A stretch of 64,000 nucleotides of DNA, taken from the NCBI GenBank assembly GCA_947311845.1, contig CAMZMU010000040.1:58862474-58926473 (forward strand). The letters are read 5' to 3'. The translations under genes were made by a program, and so were the position numbers. The notes below the pieces were generated by a model that was given only the letters and a program-made list of their open reading frames with translations, did not search any database and was not told the DNA's origin. Shown piece after piece: positions 10,926 to 23,560 of the stretch (the first letter of the stretch is position 1; every line of letters starts with the position of its first letter). The DNA is from Poa pratensis (Eukaryota; Streptophyta; Magnoliopsida; Poales; Poaceae).

Positions 10926-12041
10926 TGTCGGGGGAGTATCCCCGGGTAGGGTCAAGGCTTGGCATAAGTGGAGTTCGAAGGTGTGCCGAGGTACGGAAAG
11001 GGCCGACCTGTTTGGGCCTGGGAATGTCCGAGCTTCATCTTGACCTGGAGAATACAGGCCGACCTATCTTGGCCCAGAGGGGTCCGAGGTATACTATTGG
11101 CCAGGGCCGAGGTTCACTGTCCGAGCTATGTTCAGCCGACCTAACTACCTCAGTGCAGTGGTTTGTGTTGTGAGAGCAGGAGAAGCTGTGGGGAGGAGTA
11201 AGATCCGACCTGGTAAAGATCTTAAGCGCAAGACCCGAGGTACGGAGCTCGTCACATCCGTGCCGAGCTAACCGAGGTGGTAGGCAGTAGGTCGGGCAGG
11301 AGTCAATGCTCCTGTCACTTCCAGCCGGGTACAAGAGCGCCTGACACGGGAGCGTCTGTCAAGGAGCCTGGCAGAGGCGTGCCCCGGGTTCGGCGGGCCT
11401 GCACGTCTCTGACCGCTGACCACGCGGGATCTGGGAAAAGGCTACGAGGTAGCTCTGCCAGGCCACGTCCTGTCTCGGTCAGAGGGGACATGCTAGTTCT
11501 GCCGTTAGGCTACAGGAGATGGGCAAGCCACGTCTTGTCCCTGACCGAGGTACGGTGGTACGGTGGTGACCGTTGCAGAGGCATGGCAACAGTGTTCAGC
11601 GAGGGGCACAATGGTAACCCGGCTGGCCTATATAATGGGCTTCACCCCCCTCCTGCTGAGATCCCCCCCCCCCCCCCGCGCTGGAACTAGTTGATCAAGA
11701 GAGAAAGAAAGAGAGAGAGAAAGCTCGGAACACCCCGGAAACACCTCGGATTCAGCTCGGAGTGCCTTCTTCCTCCCGTCTAGCTCCATCTTTTACCTCA
11801 AGTTCTCACCATTGTAGCATCATACAGCTCGAGGAGCAGCTTGTACTTGTCACTTTGAGCTATACACTAAGTAGGATAGTGCTGCAGTAGGGGTGTTACC
11901 TCCACAAGAGGGCCCCGAAGCAGGGTACATCGTGGTGTGCTTTGTGTTCTTGGTTGCTTGATTCTTCGTTCGTGTTCTTGCGTGTTCTTGCGTGTGCACT
12001 TCTTGAGTGCATAAACCCTCCCCGGATTCCCCCAACGACCA
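10926..12041 (+). repeat. 3' LTR of the gypsy element
   Basis: The LTR appears to begin TGTCGGGGGAGTATCCCCGG directly after the purine-rich TTCGGGGACTAA. It contains a TATATAA promoter box at 11629-11635, a run of C's at about 11666-11680, and a long T/G-rich R-U5-like tail. The right end is uncertain; CGACCA at 12036-12041 fits the TG...CA rule approximately. Only one LTR is in the window, so it cannot be proven by self-comparison. Confidence 0.65.
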
Positions 12042-13484
12042 TTCGGCCCCATCTTAGCCATACCTATGGCATCTGCCGTGATCCCACCACGACAAACCAT
12101 GTGGTGAAACCACTCTCCAAAGTTGTTTCCATTAGCAGCTAACGGTGCACGACTCAACATCTGATTGAAATAATACTTTTCAAAGTGGTCCATTATCTAC
12201 AACAAAACAAGTTTATTCAGACTAACAGTTTATTACCAATTTTGATGCACTACTTTAACTCAATTAAATTGAATCTAAGATATGCTCCCACTAAGCCTAA
12301 TAATCCTCGTGATTGGCGCTAAGTGATTCAGGACCCGATAATCCGACGAGACAATCATGGATACTTGGCTTGCCACGTGAACGACCGGTAAGCACTATGC
12401 TAGTTGTAGTAGCTACAACTCATGTTCATCTTTCGACGTGCGTGTTCTGAACTCATAACTTTGTATGCCAGGACTTCAAGACAACCAACCGATCATGCTG
12501 CTGGAACGGTTCGCGCCCGCCTCCCAAACCCTTGGCACACAATACTCATGGAAACATGGCGTACAGCGACAAGCATCTGGTTTGACGGTGCCACGGTTGG
12601 AAGAACACGATCTCCTTGATATTTTACTTGAGGATTCACCCTAATAAACGACTACTTGCACAATCAAGGTGCAAACAACAAAGGATAAACATCACAGGCA
12701 ATTAATAATAATTCATGTCCTTTGGTATAGCCTTTGTTATTCTCCGGAAGTTCTTAGCGCTCGTCCTTGAGGATCACCATCTTCAAAATTCCTAGTCACA
12801 ACAAAATCCCTGAGGGAAAATTGTCGTAGCCAAGAACTCGCCAAGTACCCGTCACCAGCTCCACCGCCGGCGCCTCCTCCCGGACCTCGCGACGAACTCT
12901 TCTTCGCTTATTTGTCGATGACGAACTCGATCAATTGTGTTGGCATTGGCCATCTTGTCAAAACACCGTAACAAATAGCTATACCAAAACACATGCACAC
13001 AATCCTACAAAACCAAGTTAGACGGAACTAACGTTTGTTTACAAGTTTTACGTGGTCTTGTAGGATCTACGGAAGAACCGTCACTACCTACGAACTGAAG
13101 CACGTTTAGGCTAGTTGCTAGTTTAACTTTGCGGGGTGATTATCCATCCCAACATTACGAAAATGTTGCGGATGTTAATCCAAACGATTGCATTTTGTTG
13201 CAGATGACCCCGTGTGGACCTAGTCCACAAGCCCCATCCGCTATCAAGTCGACGAGACCAACTATAATATAATTTGAAGCTACTGAAGCACTTCGTTGGC
13301 GCCGACAGGAATACTAGGAGCAGCCGGAAGGTCCGCGGATTGCCAGAAGTCCGAGATCATACTATGCCGCTGGAAACAAGACGAGACCACATATTGGGAA
13401 GCAACTACAATAAACTTAATGCAAGAACCATGCAATGCTCGCACCAACATGTGCTCTAGATCAAATCATACCTACGCATAGATC
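12042..13484 (-). mobile_element. Ty1/copia internal region: leader and start of gag, interrupted by the gypsy element
   Basis: Reading on the minus strand from the primer site at 13485, a ~1.3-kb leader without long frames is followed by an ATG at 12193. The short frame carries an NGNNFGEW motif of the kind found at the N terminus of copia Gag (consensus NGxNFxxW). The frame runs into the gypsy LTR near 12041, which suggests that the gypsy element inserted into copia gag and that the rest of the copia lies left of the window. Confidence 0.55.
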
Positions 13485-13497
13485 GGCTCTGATGCCA
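13485..13497 (-). promoter_or_regulatory. Primer-binding site (tRNA-Met initiator)
   Basis: The minus strand reads TGGCATCAGAGCC, one mismatch from the classic plant copia primer site TGGTATCAGAGCC that pairs with initiator tRNA-Met. It starts four bases after the LTR end, as expected for a 5' LTR on the minus strand. Confidence 0.85.
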
Positions 13498-13501
13498 CTA
13501 T

Positions 13502-15656
13502 TGGGTTGCGGGTAAAACTTTAAAATTTTCCGTAACCTTGCCGCCAAGATCTATCTATGAAGATATGACGCACCCCATAATGCTAGATCCAGAATACTTA
13601 CAAACACTGTTCCGGAAGATCTTGTGTTTGTCGAAGTAGATGTCGGTGAAGCCTGATGAAGAATCTCACGTCCACGCCGGGAGGTGAGATTGTTGTCGAT
13701 CCGTCGTCGAGGAACTGCTTGCATAACCAGCTCTAACGGTATCCACACGTACACCGTGCCAACCCGCTGAGCACGTTCGCTGCCTAGAGCTACTAGCACC
13801 GACGAAGAGAGACAGCCTTTCGGCGTTCTTTAGGTGGTAGATCTAATCAACTAGATTAGATCTATATGAGATAATTAGAGACGTCTAATTCTCAACACAT
13901 GAGATCTACTAGAAAGAGAGAGAACTTGCACGGAGGCAATTGTGTCTTGGATTGTCTCAACCCATGAGGGTTGGGGTGTTTATATAGTAGGCCAAAGGGG
14001 ACGGGTGCTTGGGGAGGGGCAAACCCCTCCCCTTGGTGCGCCGGCCAAGGAAGGGAGGGAGGAGTCCCTCCCCTTCCCAACTCGGATTGGGAGGAGGAGT
14101 AGGACTCCTCCCTCCCAAACCGTCTCCACCAAGAAAGGAAGGGGGGAGGACTCCCTCCCCATCCCAATTCGGATTGGGAGGTGGAGGAGGACTCCTCCTC
14201 CCAAACCGACTCCACCTGGTGGACCTAGTCCACCAGGGTTTCGGCCCAAGGGGGGTAGTCCCCCCCCCCCCCCACACTCGGTTTGGCCCACCCGCTCCAC
14301 ATGGGGGTGCGGCAGCCCTGTGGGCCCCATGGGCCCACACGGCAGCCCCCTTTCGGTGGGCTCCAAATAAATTTCTTTATTTAATATTTTCCATAATTAT
14401 TAATTAATTAAATAAATAAATATTTAATTAATATCTAATTAAATAATATTTTGTCTAATTAATTCTTATTTGAATATTTCCTTTTACGGAATATTTCACT
14501 GAATTAATTACTTACCATATGAAACACTTTTCATATGATCCGGGACACCTAGTGTCCGCTGACAAAATACTCCGGATAAATATTTCCCTCTTATATAAAC
14601 CTTCGGATTAAATCCGCTGGTGACAGAAACTATTCCTCATCACCCCGGGACATTAGATGTCCGCCTTCTCTCTAATTCAAACCACGATCTCATAACCACT
14701 CATACTACAACTTTATTCTCTCAATAAAAGGTTGACTCACAGCTTAAGTGTGTGACCCGAAAGGTTCAGTAAACACAAAGACATGTCCAGGAGCTTACCA
14801 GACAATAACCAGCATTGGGACCTAGACAGCCGTACTGGCTCCCGTGTGTTTATGAGTGAACGACAGAACCTGTGTTACTCATTACGCTAATCCCCTTACG
14901 TACACGATACCAATGATATCTCGAGATTGAGACAATGTGCTCTAGTGTGATCAAACCATTCGATCATAACACATATAATTCTCGTACCAATATCATTCTC
15001 TTTTCTCATTCCGTATTTATATTGTCCGTGATAAATCACATTGTGTCTGGCCAGACGATTGGGTGACAATAATAATACTGAGATGGCCTAGAGGATGTAT
15101 CTCTCCATCGACTGGAGGAGTAAGTGTCATTCTTGAATAATCTCTGTTCCAATACATTATTCTAGTTCGCGCCCAAAAGCTACCGTTATGGTCCCCAGTT
15201 ACGGCCGGACGTTAGGTAACAATCAAAGCATGAGTGTCGAATAAGCGGTCACCAGATATTCTCATAGCAAAGGAATACAGCTAATGATAACTAAACATAT
15301 GATCAATTGCTACTTTCATCGTTGACGATTTGTCTCTAGCAAGATCATACAATAGGTCGGTTCAGTACTATTATCATTCGGATAATAAACTCCTATAGTT
15401 GTGCGACTTATGCAAAGTCCATGATCAGAAAAACATGATCATCAAACAACAAGATAGGCTAGTCTTGGAGACAAGACCAGGAACACTTTTACTTGTTCGT
15501 ATCTCTACACCTGTATTGGAGGTTTTCCTCTTGGACACGTTGTATTTGCTATCCAAGTACCCAACACAGTTATAGCATAAAGATATAAACATTAATAATA
15601 AACTTGGAGATAAATAATAACTAAATTATTATTGTCTCTAGGGCATATCTCCAACA
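13502..15656 (-). repeat. Complete 5' LTR of a BARE/Angela-like Ty1/copia element
   Basis: On the minus strand it starts TGTTGGAGATATGCCC at 15656 and ends CCGCAACCCA at 13502, followed by the tRNA-Met primer site. The start is the hallmark of the BARE/Angela/Maximus group of pooid grasses. It contains TATATAAA at 13979-13986 (minus strand) as promoter. Between the TATA and the upstream part lies a GC-rich duplication of an ~86-bp unit (about 14047-14217), and a T/A-rich tract lies at 14370-14480. The length of 2155 bp is typical or slightly long for the group. Confidence 0.88.
13979..13986 (-). promoter_or_regulatory. TATA box of the copia LTR
   Basis: TATATAAA on the minus strand, about 480 bp from the LTR 3' end, with the R-U5 region following it. 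The position is that of the LTR transcription start. Confidence 0.7.
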
Positions 15657-16952
15657 AAAATATGATTGGAAGCAATCGAAATGGTGTTGTAAACAATGTA
15701 AAAGAGTGGACCGGGATCCACAGTTCACTAGTGGCGTCTCTCCATAAAATAAACATGCAGTGCTTAACAAATTACAGCTAACCAATTGACAAATTGTGAG
15801 GGCCTGACAATACTATTATAACAAGATAAAGTTCATTGTAATATTTTATTGGGCATTACAACAAACTACATAGACCGCTATCCAGGTGCATCTATAACTA
15901 ATAATCCACCCCGATATCGCTATCCATCCTGTCACCCGAAAGTATTAAGTTGCAAGCAACAGATTATCACAATAAGCAATCTGCATAATGTAAGCAACGA
16001 ATATAACACGTAGAAATAAATACCACTGTTTTACCCTTAGAAGTTACAACACATCCACGGTCTTAGTCGTTTCTGTCAACTCGAGCCCAGACAAAGGAGA
16101 CATAAACCTACTATCTAGCATAAATACTCTCTCTTGGAGATACAAGCGACTACTTGGCCTAAGTAACCACATGGATCGAAGAGCATGCAAGATCATAAAT
16201 AAAACATAGACATATAGATGAACAAACTTGATCATAACTTCACAATTCATCGGATCCCAATAAACACAACATGTAGCATTACATAACGATGATCTTGATC
16301 ACGATAGGCATCTCCTAAGATCTAAACATGGAGGTACATGGAGAAGAGACAACCATCTAGCTACTACTATGGACCCGTAGTTCAAGGATGAACTACTCAC
16401 GCATCACTCTGGAGGCTAGCATGGTGGTGTAGAGGCCTCCGGTGATGATATCTCCTCTGGCAGAATGTCGGGGAGAGCCTCTAGGACCCTCCCGAACTAG
16501 GGTTTGCGACGATAACGGGCACGTATATCTTTCTGGAATATTTTCGGATGTTTTAGGGTTTTCTCGACGAGGGGAATTTATAAGCGAAAGGGCATCGAGA
16601 GGCAGTGGAGGAGGGGTCCAGGAGACCCCTAGGTGTAGCCCCACCCTCAGCCGCGCCTGGCTACCTCCTCCAGGCTGTGGAGTCCTCCCAGGTCTTGTCT
16701 TCGGGCTCCGTCTTTGTTTCAATGAAAAATAAATCTCCGCAAATTTTCAAGTAATTCCGATAATATTTCTTCACTAGCTTTTCCGAAACAAAACGACAGC
16801 AGAAAACAGGAACCGACACTGGGCATTTTGTTAATAGGTTAGTCCCAGAAACTGCACTAAAATGGTATAAAACTATAATAAAAACATGTGAAACATTGAC
16901 ATAAAACAAGCATGGAACAATCAAAAATTATCGATACGTTTGAGACGTATCA
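15657..16952 (-). mobile_element. Fragment of another LTR-type repeat (antisense)
   Basis: On the minus strand the unit begins at 16952 with TGATACGT, and the first 20 bases include an inverted repeat (GATACGT...ACGTATC, 16933-16951). The text that follows matches my memory of an abundant Triticeae gypsy LTR (Sabrina/WHAM-like), but I cannot verify the family. It runs unbroken into the copia LTR at 15656, which suggests the copia element inserted into it. No coding sequence is seen. Confidence 0.5.
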
Positions 16953-18655
16953 GTCTTCTACCGTCCAAGTCATGCGGTGCTCCTTACCGCCACCTCAAAC
17001 GTTGCTTGTCGCGACTGATATTCGCAAACATTGTCATCAACAACGTTACTGCTGCACCGACAGCTACTTCCTTTAAAAAAAAGATCAATACATATGTCGT
17101 ACTTTTGTCTACTGGTTAAACATGTTCTATGATTACATGTTGTGCGATATTATGTTATTGTTTATATTGTTTAGTACATCTAATATGTTTGAGTTACACG
17201 TAACAATAGTTGCTTTAATCATGATTTATATTTTGGAATTATTCATGAATTTTCTGAATTATCCAACACCACACAACATCAACCCATGCATACTCCACCG
17301 CCCACCTTCCTCTCTCATGTGATTGTGTCCTCTTCACCCCCCACTGAATCGCCTCCGTCGCCCCTTTTTTTACACCGACAGTTCGGCGTCCCTTCCCAGT
17401 AACAACGCGTCACCACCTCCCTCCCTTTTGCTGCCTCACTATCGTTTGGAAGTCTTCATTTGGAAGACTAACACTAGAATGGTTGATTTCTCATCTATTC
17501 AGAAATGCTCTGCTCCATTCAGGTGTCTTGCATATGAATGAGTCGAGACCACATACATTCAGACCATGTACATGTTTTGCAATACGGTGGTGGTATTGTT
17601 TGGACCAACCTATTTGAGAGCACCAAATTAAGAAGACATAGCTCGGATCCTGGCACAAAATGCAGTAAGAAAATTTTCTGAGATGTTTGAAAGCATCGAT
17701 TGCATACATTAGGCCTAAAAGAATTGTCCATTCGCTTGGATTGTACAAAGCTCATATTAGTGAGTGAAGTGTCATGCTTAAAGTCGTGGCAGATTATAAC
17801 CCATGGATCTGGTATTTCTTTTTGGTATTGTGGGATCTCACAATGACATTATGGTGTTTGTAAGACTTACCGAAGGTCATGCGCTCTAGAGTGCAACTAT
17901 GTCCGTATGCCTAGAGTGTAAAGTACATATTACTTATGCTGGTAAATTAATGTCTTCAAGGTCTTGATCTTTCTTTCGTGTGGATAGACGACAATGTTGT
18001 ATCGTGATATGACCATTCAAAAACCAAATAAGACAAAATCTAGGAGTACTGAAGTTGAACCTGAGTTCGGATACATCTGTATTTTACATGTAACTTCATA
18101 TTGTAGATGTATTTGCTCACGATATGAGAGTGATTGGACTCTTCTTTCCTAGTCAAGATTTCTGCAACAACAATATATCGTACCTTCAAAACGTTAACTC
18201 CAATTTAGTAATAATAGATAATAGCGGAACGGAAAGTTTCTGATTTTTTCGTGGAGAACCAAAAATGAAATGGAAATGCGGAATTTTGCGGAAACGAAAA
18301 CATTTATGTGGACATGAAAACGGAATGGTGTACTCCAGCGGAAGTGCCACGGAAACCGATTTTTTGATTCCGGTAATACGGAAGTTTCCGTTTCTTTTTT
18401 CTACATGGTGCTATCCAAATCCATCATGCCCAAAAAATTTAGTGGGAATGTTTAGTCACAACCCAATATCTGAATAAAAAAGAAAAAGATCTAAAGCAGC
18501 CATGTTTAATCCCTATGTACTCGCATATCATTTTACTCTCGATTCATTCCTAATTTGCCACTTCACTGCCGTATATTTGGGTTAGAAACGATAGTACGAA
18601 TTTTGATGTTGCCAAAGCTGATAACTTGTGTACATAAGGGTCGTGACATGGAGAG
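16953..18655. other. Intergenic DNA, no gene recognised
   Basis: AT-rich, with no ORF of recognisable product and no splice-compatible exon series. From about 18190 to 18420 the sequence is rich in CGGAAACGGA-type words, discussed with 19100-19375 in the findings. Confidence 0.5.
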
Positions 18656-18656
18656 A

Positions 18657-19080
18657 GGACAAATGACTCCCATGCTCTAGGAGCTCTTTATTTTACAAAA
18701 TTCAAAAATAGTTTGAAGTTTTAAAATACTAAAAAAAAAATCATAGATGTAGCTACTGTTGTATTCTACCAACGTGTAAAATGTCAAGTAGAGATATGTT
18801 GTATTTTGGTCCGTGCAAACAAGACAAAAATTTGAAAGTGTAAACGGTGCACAATGCAAAATTTGAACTCTTCAAAATCTGTCAGAAACTGTTATTTTCA
18901 TGTAGCCCAGAATATGATTTATTTTGAGCTGATATTTTGCAAGTTGGTAGAATACACCATTATCTACATATACAACATTATCTACATCCAGGATTGTTTC
19001 CGGATATTTTGAAGCTTGAAAATATGATTTTCAAAATTTTGAAAATAAAGGACTGCATGGAGCTCGGTCTCCATTTGCAC
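18657..19080. repeat. Non-autonomous DNA transposon (MITE-like) with ~50-bp imperfect terminal inverted repeats
   Basis: The left end reads GGACAAATGACTCCCATGCTC... then CTTTATTTT and AAAATTC. The right end, reverse-complemented, reads GTGCAAATGGAGACCGAGCTCC... then CTTTATTTT and AAAATTT. Both ends are followed by A/T-rich interior without coding capacity. No convincing target duplication is seen, so the superfamily (Mutator-like?) is open. Confidence 0.5.
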
Positions 19081-20150
19081 TTTTCGTCATGACTCATGAC
19101 ATATCCTTATATTTTAATCCCTCTTAGAATTTTGACAAGTTTGTTGGTTTGGTTGATTTTTCCTGCATTGTTCAACGGTTTTTGTTCCGGCAAATATCTG
19201 CTTTCTATTCCGTGTCCGCACCATATTCAGTCTATATTTGTTTCCGACAATAATCTATTTTCTTATTTGTTTCCGGAGTTTGTGCATTCGTTTCCGCTTC
19301 CGAAAAAATATAAAAACAAATGTGGCACCACTTAGTTCCGTAATATATGCTCCGTTTTCATCCCTAATATATACATGACACAAGGCGCAAGCAGACACAG
19401 CTATTTCCGAAGAAGTCATGACTCACCTTCTATATCTACCTTACCGCCTAGTAATGCGGACGGTACAATTCCGAGTTGCACATCATATATACTTGCTCTT
19501 ACCCATCCCACTGAACTAGAAGTTTGCCCTAATTCCCACCTACATAATGTGGCATACCTTCCCATCATTAGTTTTGCTCCTCTAGTAGGCATTAGAGGTG
19601 TCGGGAAGCTCTTAACAACATGTTGTCTGACACCGGTAGAGATGTCACTGAATGTTATACACAAGAATTCATGAGATTTTATTGGATACATTTTCCCAAT
19701 CAGTTGGTCAGCGGGTAGTTCTTCATCAATGCCTATTAAAACAACTATCAACCATCACTCTTGTTGTTCCTCCCTCTACCATGTGGAGCGGCGAGGAAAT
19801 TTCGTGCAGTTCGTCGCACACTGTTTATGTACTTATGTTCAAGTTGTGTTGCTTTGATAGAGATGATTAGTAAGTCTGTCCAACGTTCTCAAGCTAGTAT
19901 CCTGTATAATTCGGTCAACAAAATACTTGCTTTGCCATGTTTTCTATTTCGGTTTCTATAAACTTTGTGATTTGCTTCATTGGACTTATGTTTCATGGAT
20001 GAACATTGTGTTGTTATAATCATGTACTATTTGTTTCCTTTTTTCGATAAAGATGAACTATTTGTTACCTAGTTTTCGGATTTCATTTTACTCAATTTAA
20101 AATTATTATTGAGTGATTCGGACTGTATGCATTACTAAGTATATGAAAGT
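19081..20150. other. Intergenic DNA, no gene recognised
   Basis: Short frames only. 19100-19375 is rich in TTTCCG words (the complement of the composition at 18190-18420). Nothing else is supported. Confidence 0.4.
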
Positions 20151-20159
20151 ACAGCGATT

Positions 20160-23100
20160 CCTCGGCCTCTCAGCGCCCCGGCGACTGTAGCTTAGCTACA
20201 GTTCGCACTGTTCATCTACAGTGTTGAACAGTGCCCGTCGGTTTTTTTGCAAAAAAAACCCAGGTTGGTCTAAAATCACTATTTGGTCCTCGCAGCACAC
20301 AGCCCCTCAATGCAAAGGGCCTGTTTGTAATTACGTGAAACTTTAGGTTCTTTTTTGTAAAAAAACGCAAATCCCCCCTCCTCCTTCTTCTCCCGCGCGT
20401 CGCTCCGGTCGCCGCCGCCGCCCCGCCCCGCCCCGCCGTTCTGCTCCTCCTTCTTCAAATCGGCACACACGGCGCGCTCCGCCGTCGCCGCCCCTCCATC
20501 TTCGCCGAGTTTCATGTGCCGGGACGCCGCGTCGCCGCCGCAATCGTGCTTGCCGTCCTCGGCGGCCGCGGCCGCGGATTTCGCCGTCGACGACGCTCCG
20601 GTCACCTAAAGTCGGCGGCGCCGCCACCTAAGGCTACCCCGTGTCGAGGCGCACCCGATGAGCCCGCGCGCGCGTCGCCGGTCGCGGCGTTTCGGCGCCG
20701 GCGTCGGCATCACCGCCGCGGCTGCTCCGCCCCGTGCTGACGTCGGCGTGACGACGCAGAGGGCCTGGGCTGGGTAGTGGGCCGCCTGTTGGGCCGGGCT
20801 GGCTACTGTGCGGCTGGCTCGACCCTTTTCCTATTTTTTTCCCTTTTTTCGTTTTCTTTTTAAAAAACTTTTGTAACTCTTCAAATACAGATCCAAATCA
20901 ATTCAGACAAATTTCTACGAAAACGTGGAAATCCAAATAGTCATCCCAAATGCTTCGGGACCTTTTCAAAACTATTTTAAATCTTAGCTCCAAAATATAT
21001 ATAATTGAATTAAAATACAAATTTGTTCCCTCTAATTACGGAATGATTTCAAATTGAATTTCAGCTAACTATATCATACAACATAATCAAAATAGTCATT
21101 TCAACAACTTTGGTATCTTTTCCAAATTATTTGAAATCTTACAAATTTTAAATAATACACAAAGGCTCATATGACACCTCCACGTCATTTTATAAAACAT
21201 AGATTTCATAATTTTGTTCTGAACTTAAATGAAATGCAGAAAAATAATATCATTAATACCATTCAGGATGACAAAGCCACAAAAAAAAAAGTGGGTACAA
21301 ACCATCTCATTCAAATAAAATTTCGTAAATCATTTAAATACAACTACCCACTTATATCATGGGCTTCGAAAAATCAAAATCAAAATACCAAAAAATATTA
21401 ATATTGAGACATAGTTGTTTCAACCTTATTTCCCAAATAAATATAATTAAATCAAACAGCAAAATTTAAAATAGATCATGCTTTACAAAATTTTAAACAC
21501 TTCATAGATACTGTCTTACGGTATTTAAACCATTCCCAAGAACTACTAAATGCTGCAAAATCAGTACCTTCAACCATATCCACCAACAAATTATGAAAAC
21601 TATATCGAAATTACCACAAACATAAATGCTGCCTACTTACTGCATACGATCAGACTCCAAATTTAAACATTTTCAACTTCACAGTTTCCTCCAAGTCTGA
21701 CCCTTCTACTAATGTTAAAATAATTCTTATAACTTTTTAAATACAACTTCAACAATTTTTGAATCTGCACAACTTCAAAATGCTGACATTTTCAAGATTT
21801 GAAGTTTACAACGTAAACGCATCACACAATTTTGAATATTTCAAAATTTTAGCTGCCTTACAAATCTACCTATTTTCACCGACTTTCGGAATTTTCCCCT
21901 CTGTTTTTTTTTCCTACTTTTCTTTTCAAAAAAAAAACTTTTATAACCTTTCAGATACACATTCAATATTTTCCAAACCTACAGGATTCTTAAATGCACA
22001 TAATTCAAATTTGAAATTTACCACAAGAAAACACTACATCCAAATTTCAATAGTTAAAAAATTAACAATTCTTCCAAATCTTACTATTTTACCAACTTTT
22101 GGAAATCAAACAATTCATATATATAAACCTTTTTTTTTTTGCTTCGATACATCAAAATCTGAACACATTTTGGACATGGACACTTCCAAATTTGAATTTC
22201 CTACACCAATAAAATATCAGCATGAACACAGCAATAAACACTGACTATTAACGACGTCCGATCAAAATTCAAATTTGAAAATTCCAACATTTCTCGAAAC
22301 CTTCACTACTTTTAAATGTCTTTTTTTTTTTTGAATTCTGAATTCACCAAACAAGCCATAACTTGAACCATATTATGTCAATTTTGTTATCAGATGTCAA
22401 AAGTACAATGCATTACACCAAAACCTCGAAAACCGTGACATGTGCGTTTCCCACTTTCAACAATGTTTTACATCTAAACGTTTTTAGAACCGTAGATTTT
22501 TCCAATTGCAGCAATTTCAAAATTTGAGCAATCTCTAAAATCCAACCACTTTAAAAACGTTATTTTTTCCAAATACCGATGATTCCCATACTTAAACAAT
22601 TTCTAATATAAAAAACACGTACCACTGTACAGAACTTTAAAAATAGATGAATTTCTAAATTCCAAAACAAAAAACAAACTTTCCAGAGGACTTAACAAAT
22701 GGCTATATTATATTTTCAAACAATATTACCCACTGTCAAATCAAAAAAGAAAAAAAAATATCAAGCTAATTTCCAGCTGATAAATATTTAACTGCATCAG
22801 ATAAATTCACGTGAATTTTATCCTTTTTTCAGCCTATAAATATTTAACCGCATCAGATAAATTAACGTGAATTTCATCCTTTTCTAAAACATTTTTTACA
22901 AAAGTTAGGTTTCTGACAAGTGGTGCTCCTTTCCTTCAATAATTTCCATAAAACAGAAAACGTTTAAACTAACTCCATTTTTATATTTTGACAAATTAAA
23001 ATACACCCTCTAATTAAAGATTAGACTTACCAAATTCTCATACGCTTCATTTACTCAGATTATGGAGTCAAAATAGATATTTATGACAAATTACAAACAT

Positions 23101-23560
23101 ATTTGCCCATTCCAATTCACGTAATTAAATTAAATATTTATTCCAAAACACATGCATATTTCAACATTCAAAGCCGCTAAGTACCTACAAATACCTTAAA
23201 CGACAAATACCACCCAATTTGAATTTTACCACAACTACGCGGCATACAAATTTGAATATTTCAAAAATTTATTTGCCTTGCAAATCTAACCAATTTACAA
23301 ACATGAAAACAATTCGAAACAAGTCAAACGAAAACGGTTGGTTCACTCTCGCAATAACTCCATAATTTTTAATATTTGTGCACAAAATAAATGCATTACA
23401 CAAACAACGCCAACAATTCTATTCATAAAATATATTAAGTAACCAAAATAAAAAAACCAAATCATATTCACAAAAAATATTCACCAACGTAAGTAACCAA
23501 AATATAAAAAAATTAAATTCACAAAAAATATTCACCAACGGCGCGTCGTCATTCCACTAG
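20160..23560 (+). mobile_element. Possible Helitron or Helitron fragment
   Basis: The left part carries a GC-rich module with the palindrome ACTGTAGCT-T-AGCTACAGT (20184-20202) and an ACAGTGTTGAACAGTG phrase. It is homologous, in inverted orientation, to modules at 26640-26900 and 33545-33859. A very AT-rich body follows. The right end reads GGCGCGTCGTCATTCCA then CTAG at 23557-23560 followed by T, as at Helitron 3' ends, but the hairpin before it is weak. The left terminus is not defined. No Rep/helicase coding is seen. Confidence 0.35.

Larger units (their letters stand above)
1..12041 (+). mobile_element. Tat-lineage Ty3/gypsy LTR retrotransposon, 5' part outside window, decayed
   Basis: Domains run gag, protease, RT, RNase H, a second RNase H, integrase, followed by an antisense gene and a 3' LTR. 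The second RNase H before integrase is the hallmark of the Tat (Retand/Ogre/Grande/RIRE2) lineage of plant gypsy elements. The 5' LTR and the start of gag lie left of the window. The copy is dead: frameshifts or stops interrupt protease (near 1560-1580 and 1775), the linker before RT (stop at 2004-2006), the RT active-site region (about 2600-2640) and the RNase H start (about 2975). The short phrase TCGGGGACT recurs throughout and also directly precedes the 3' LTR. The right boundary at about 12041 is inferred from where a copia gag reading frame resumes. Confidence 0.9.

Noticed and set aside
10463..11690. Plus-strand frames between the antisense promoter and the LTR
   Set aside because: They overlap the LTR and its flank, show no domain and differ in frame without splice sites.
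20279..20740. GC-rich frames at 20279-20740
   Set aside because: Same composition artefact in the homologous module; no domain and no start context.
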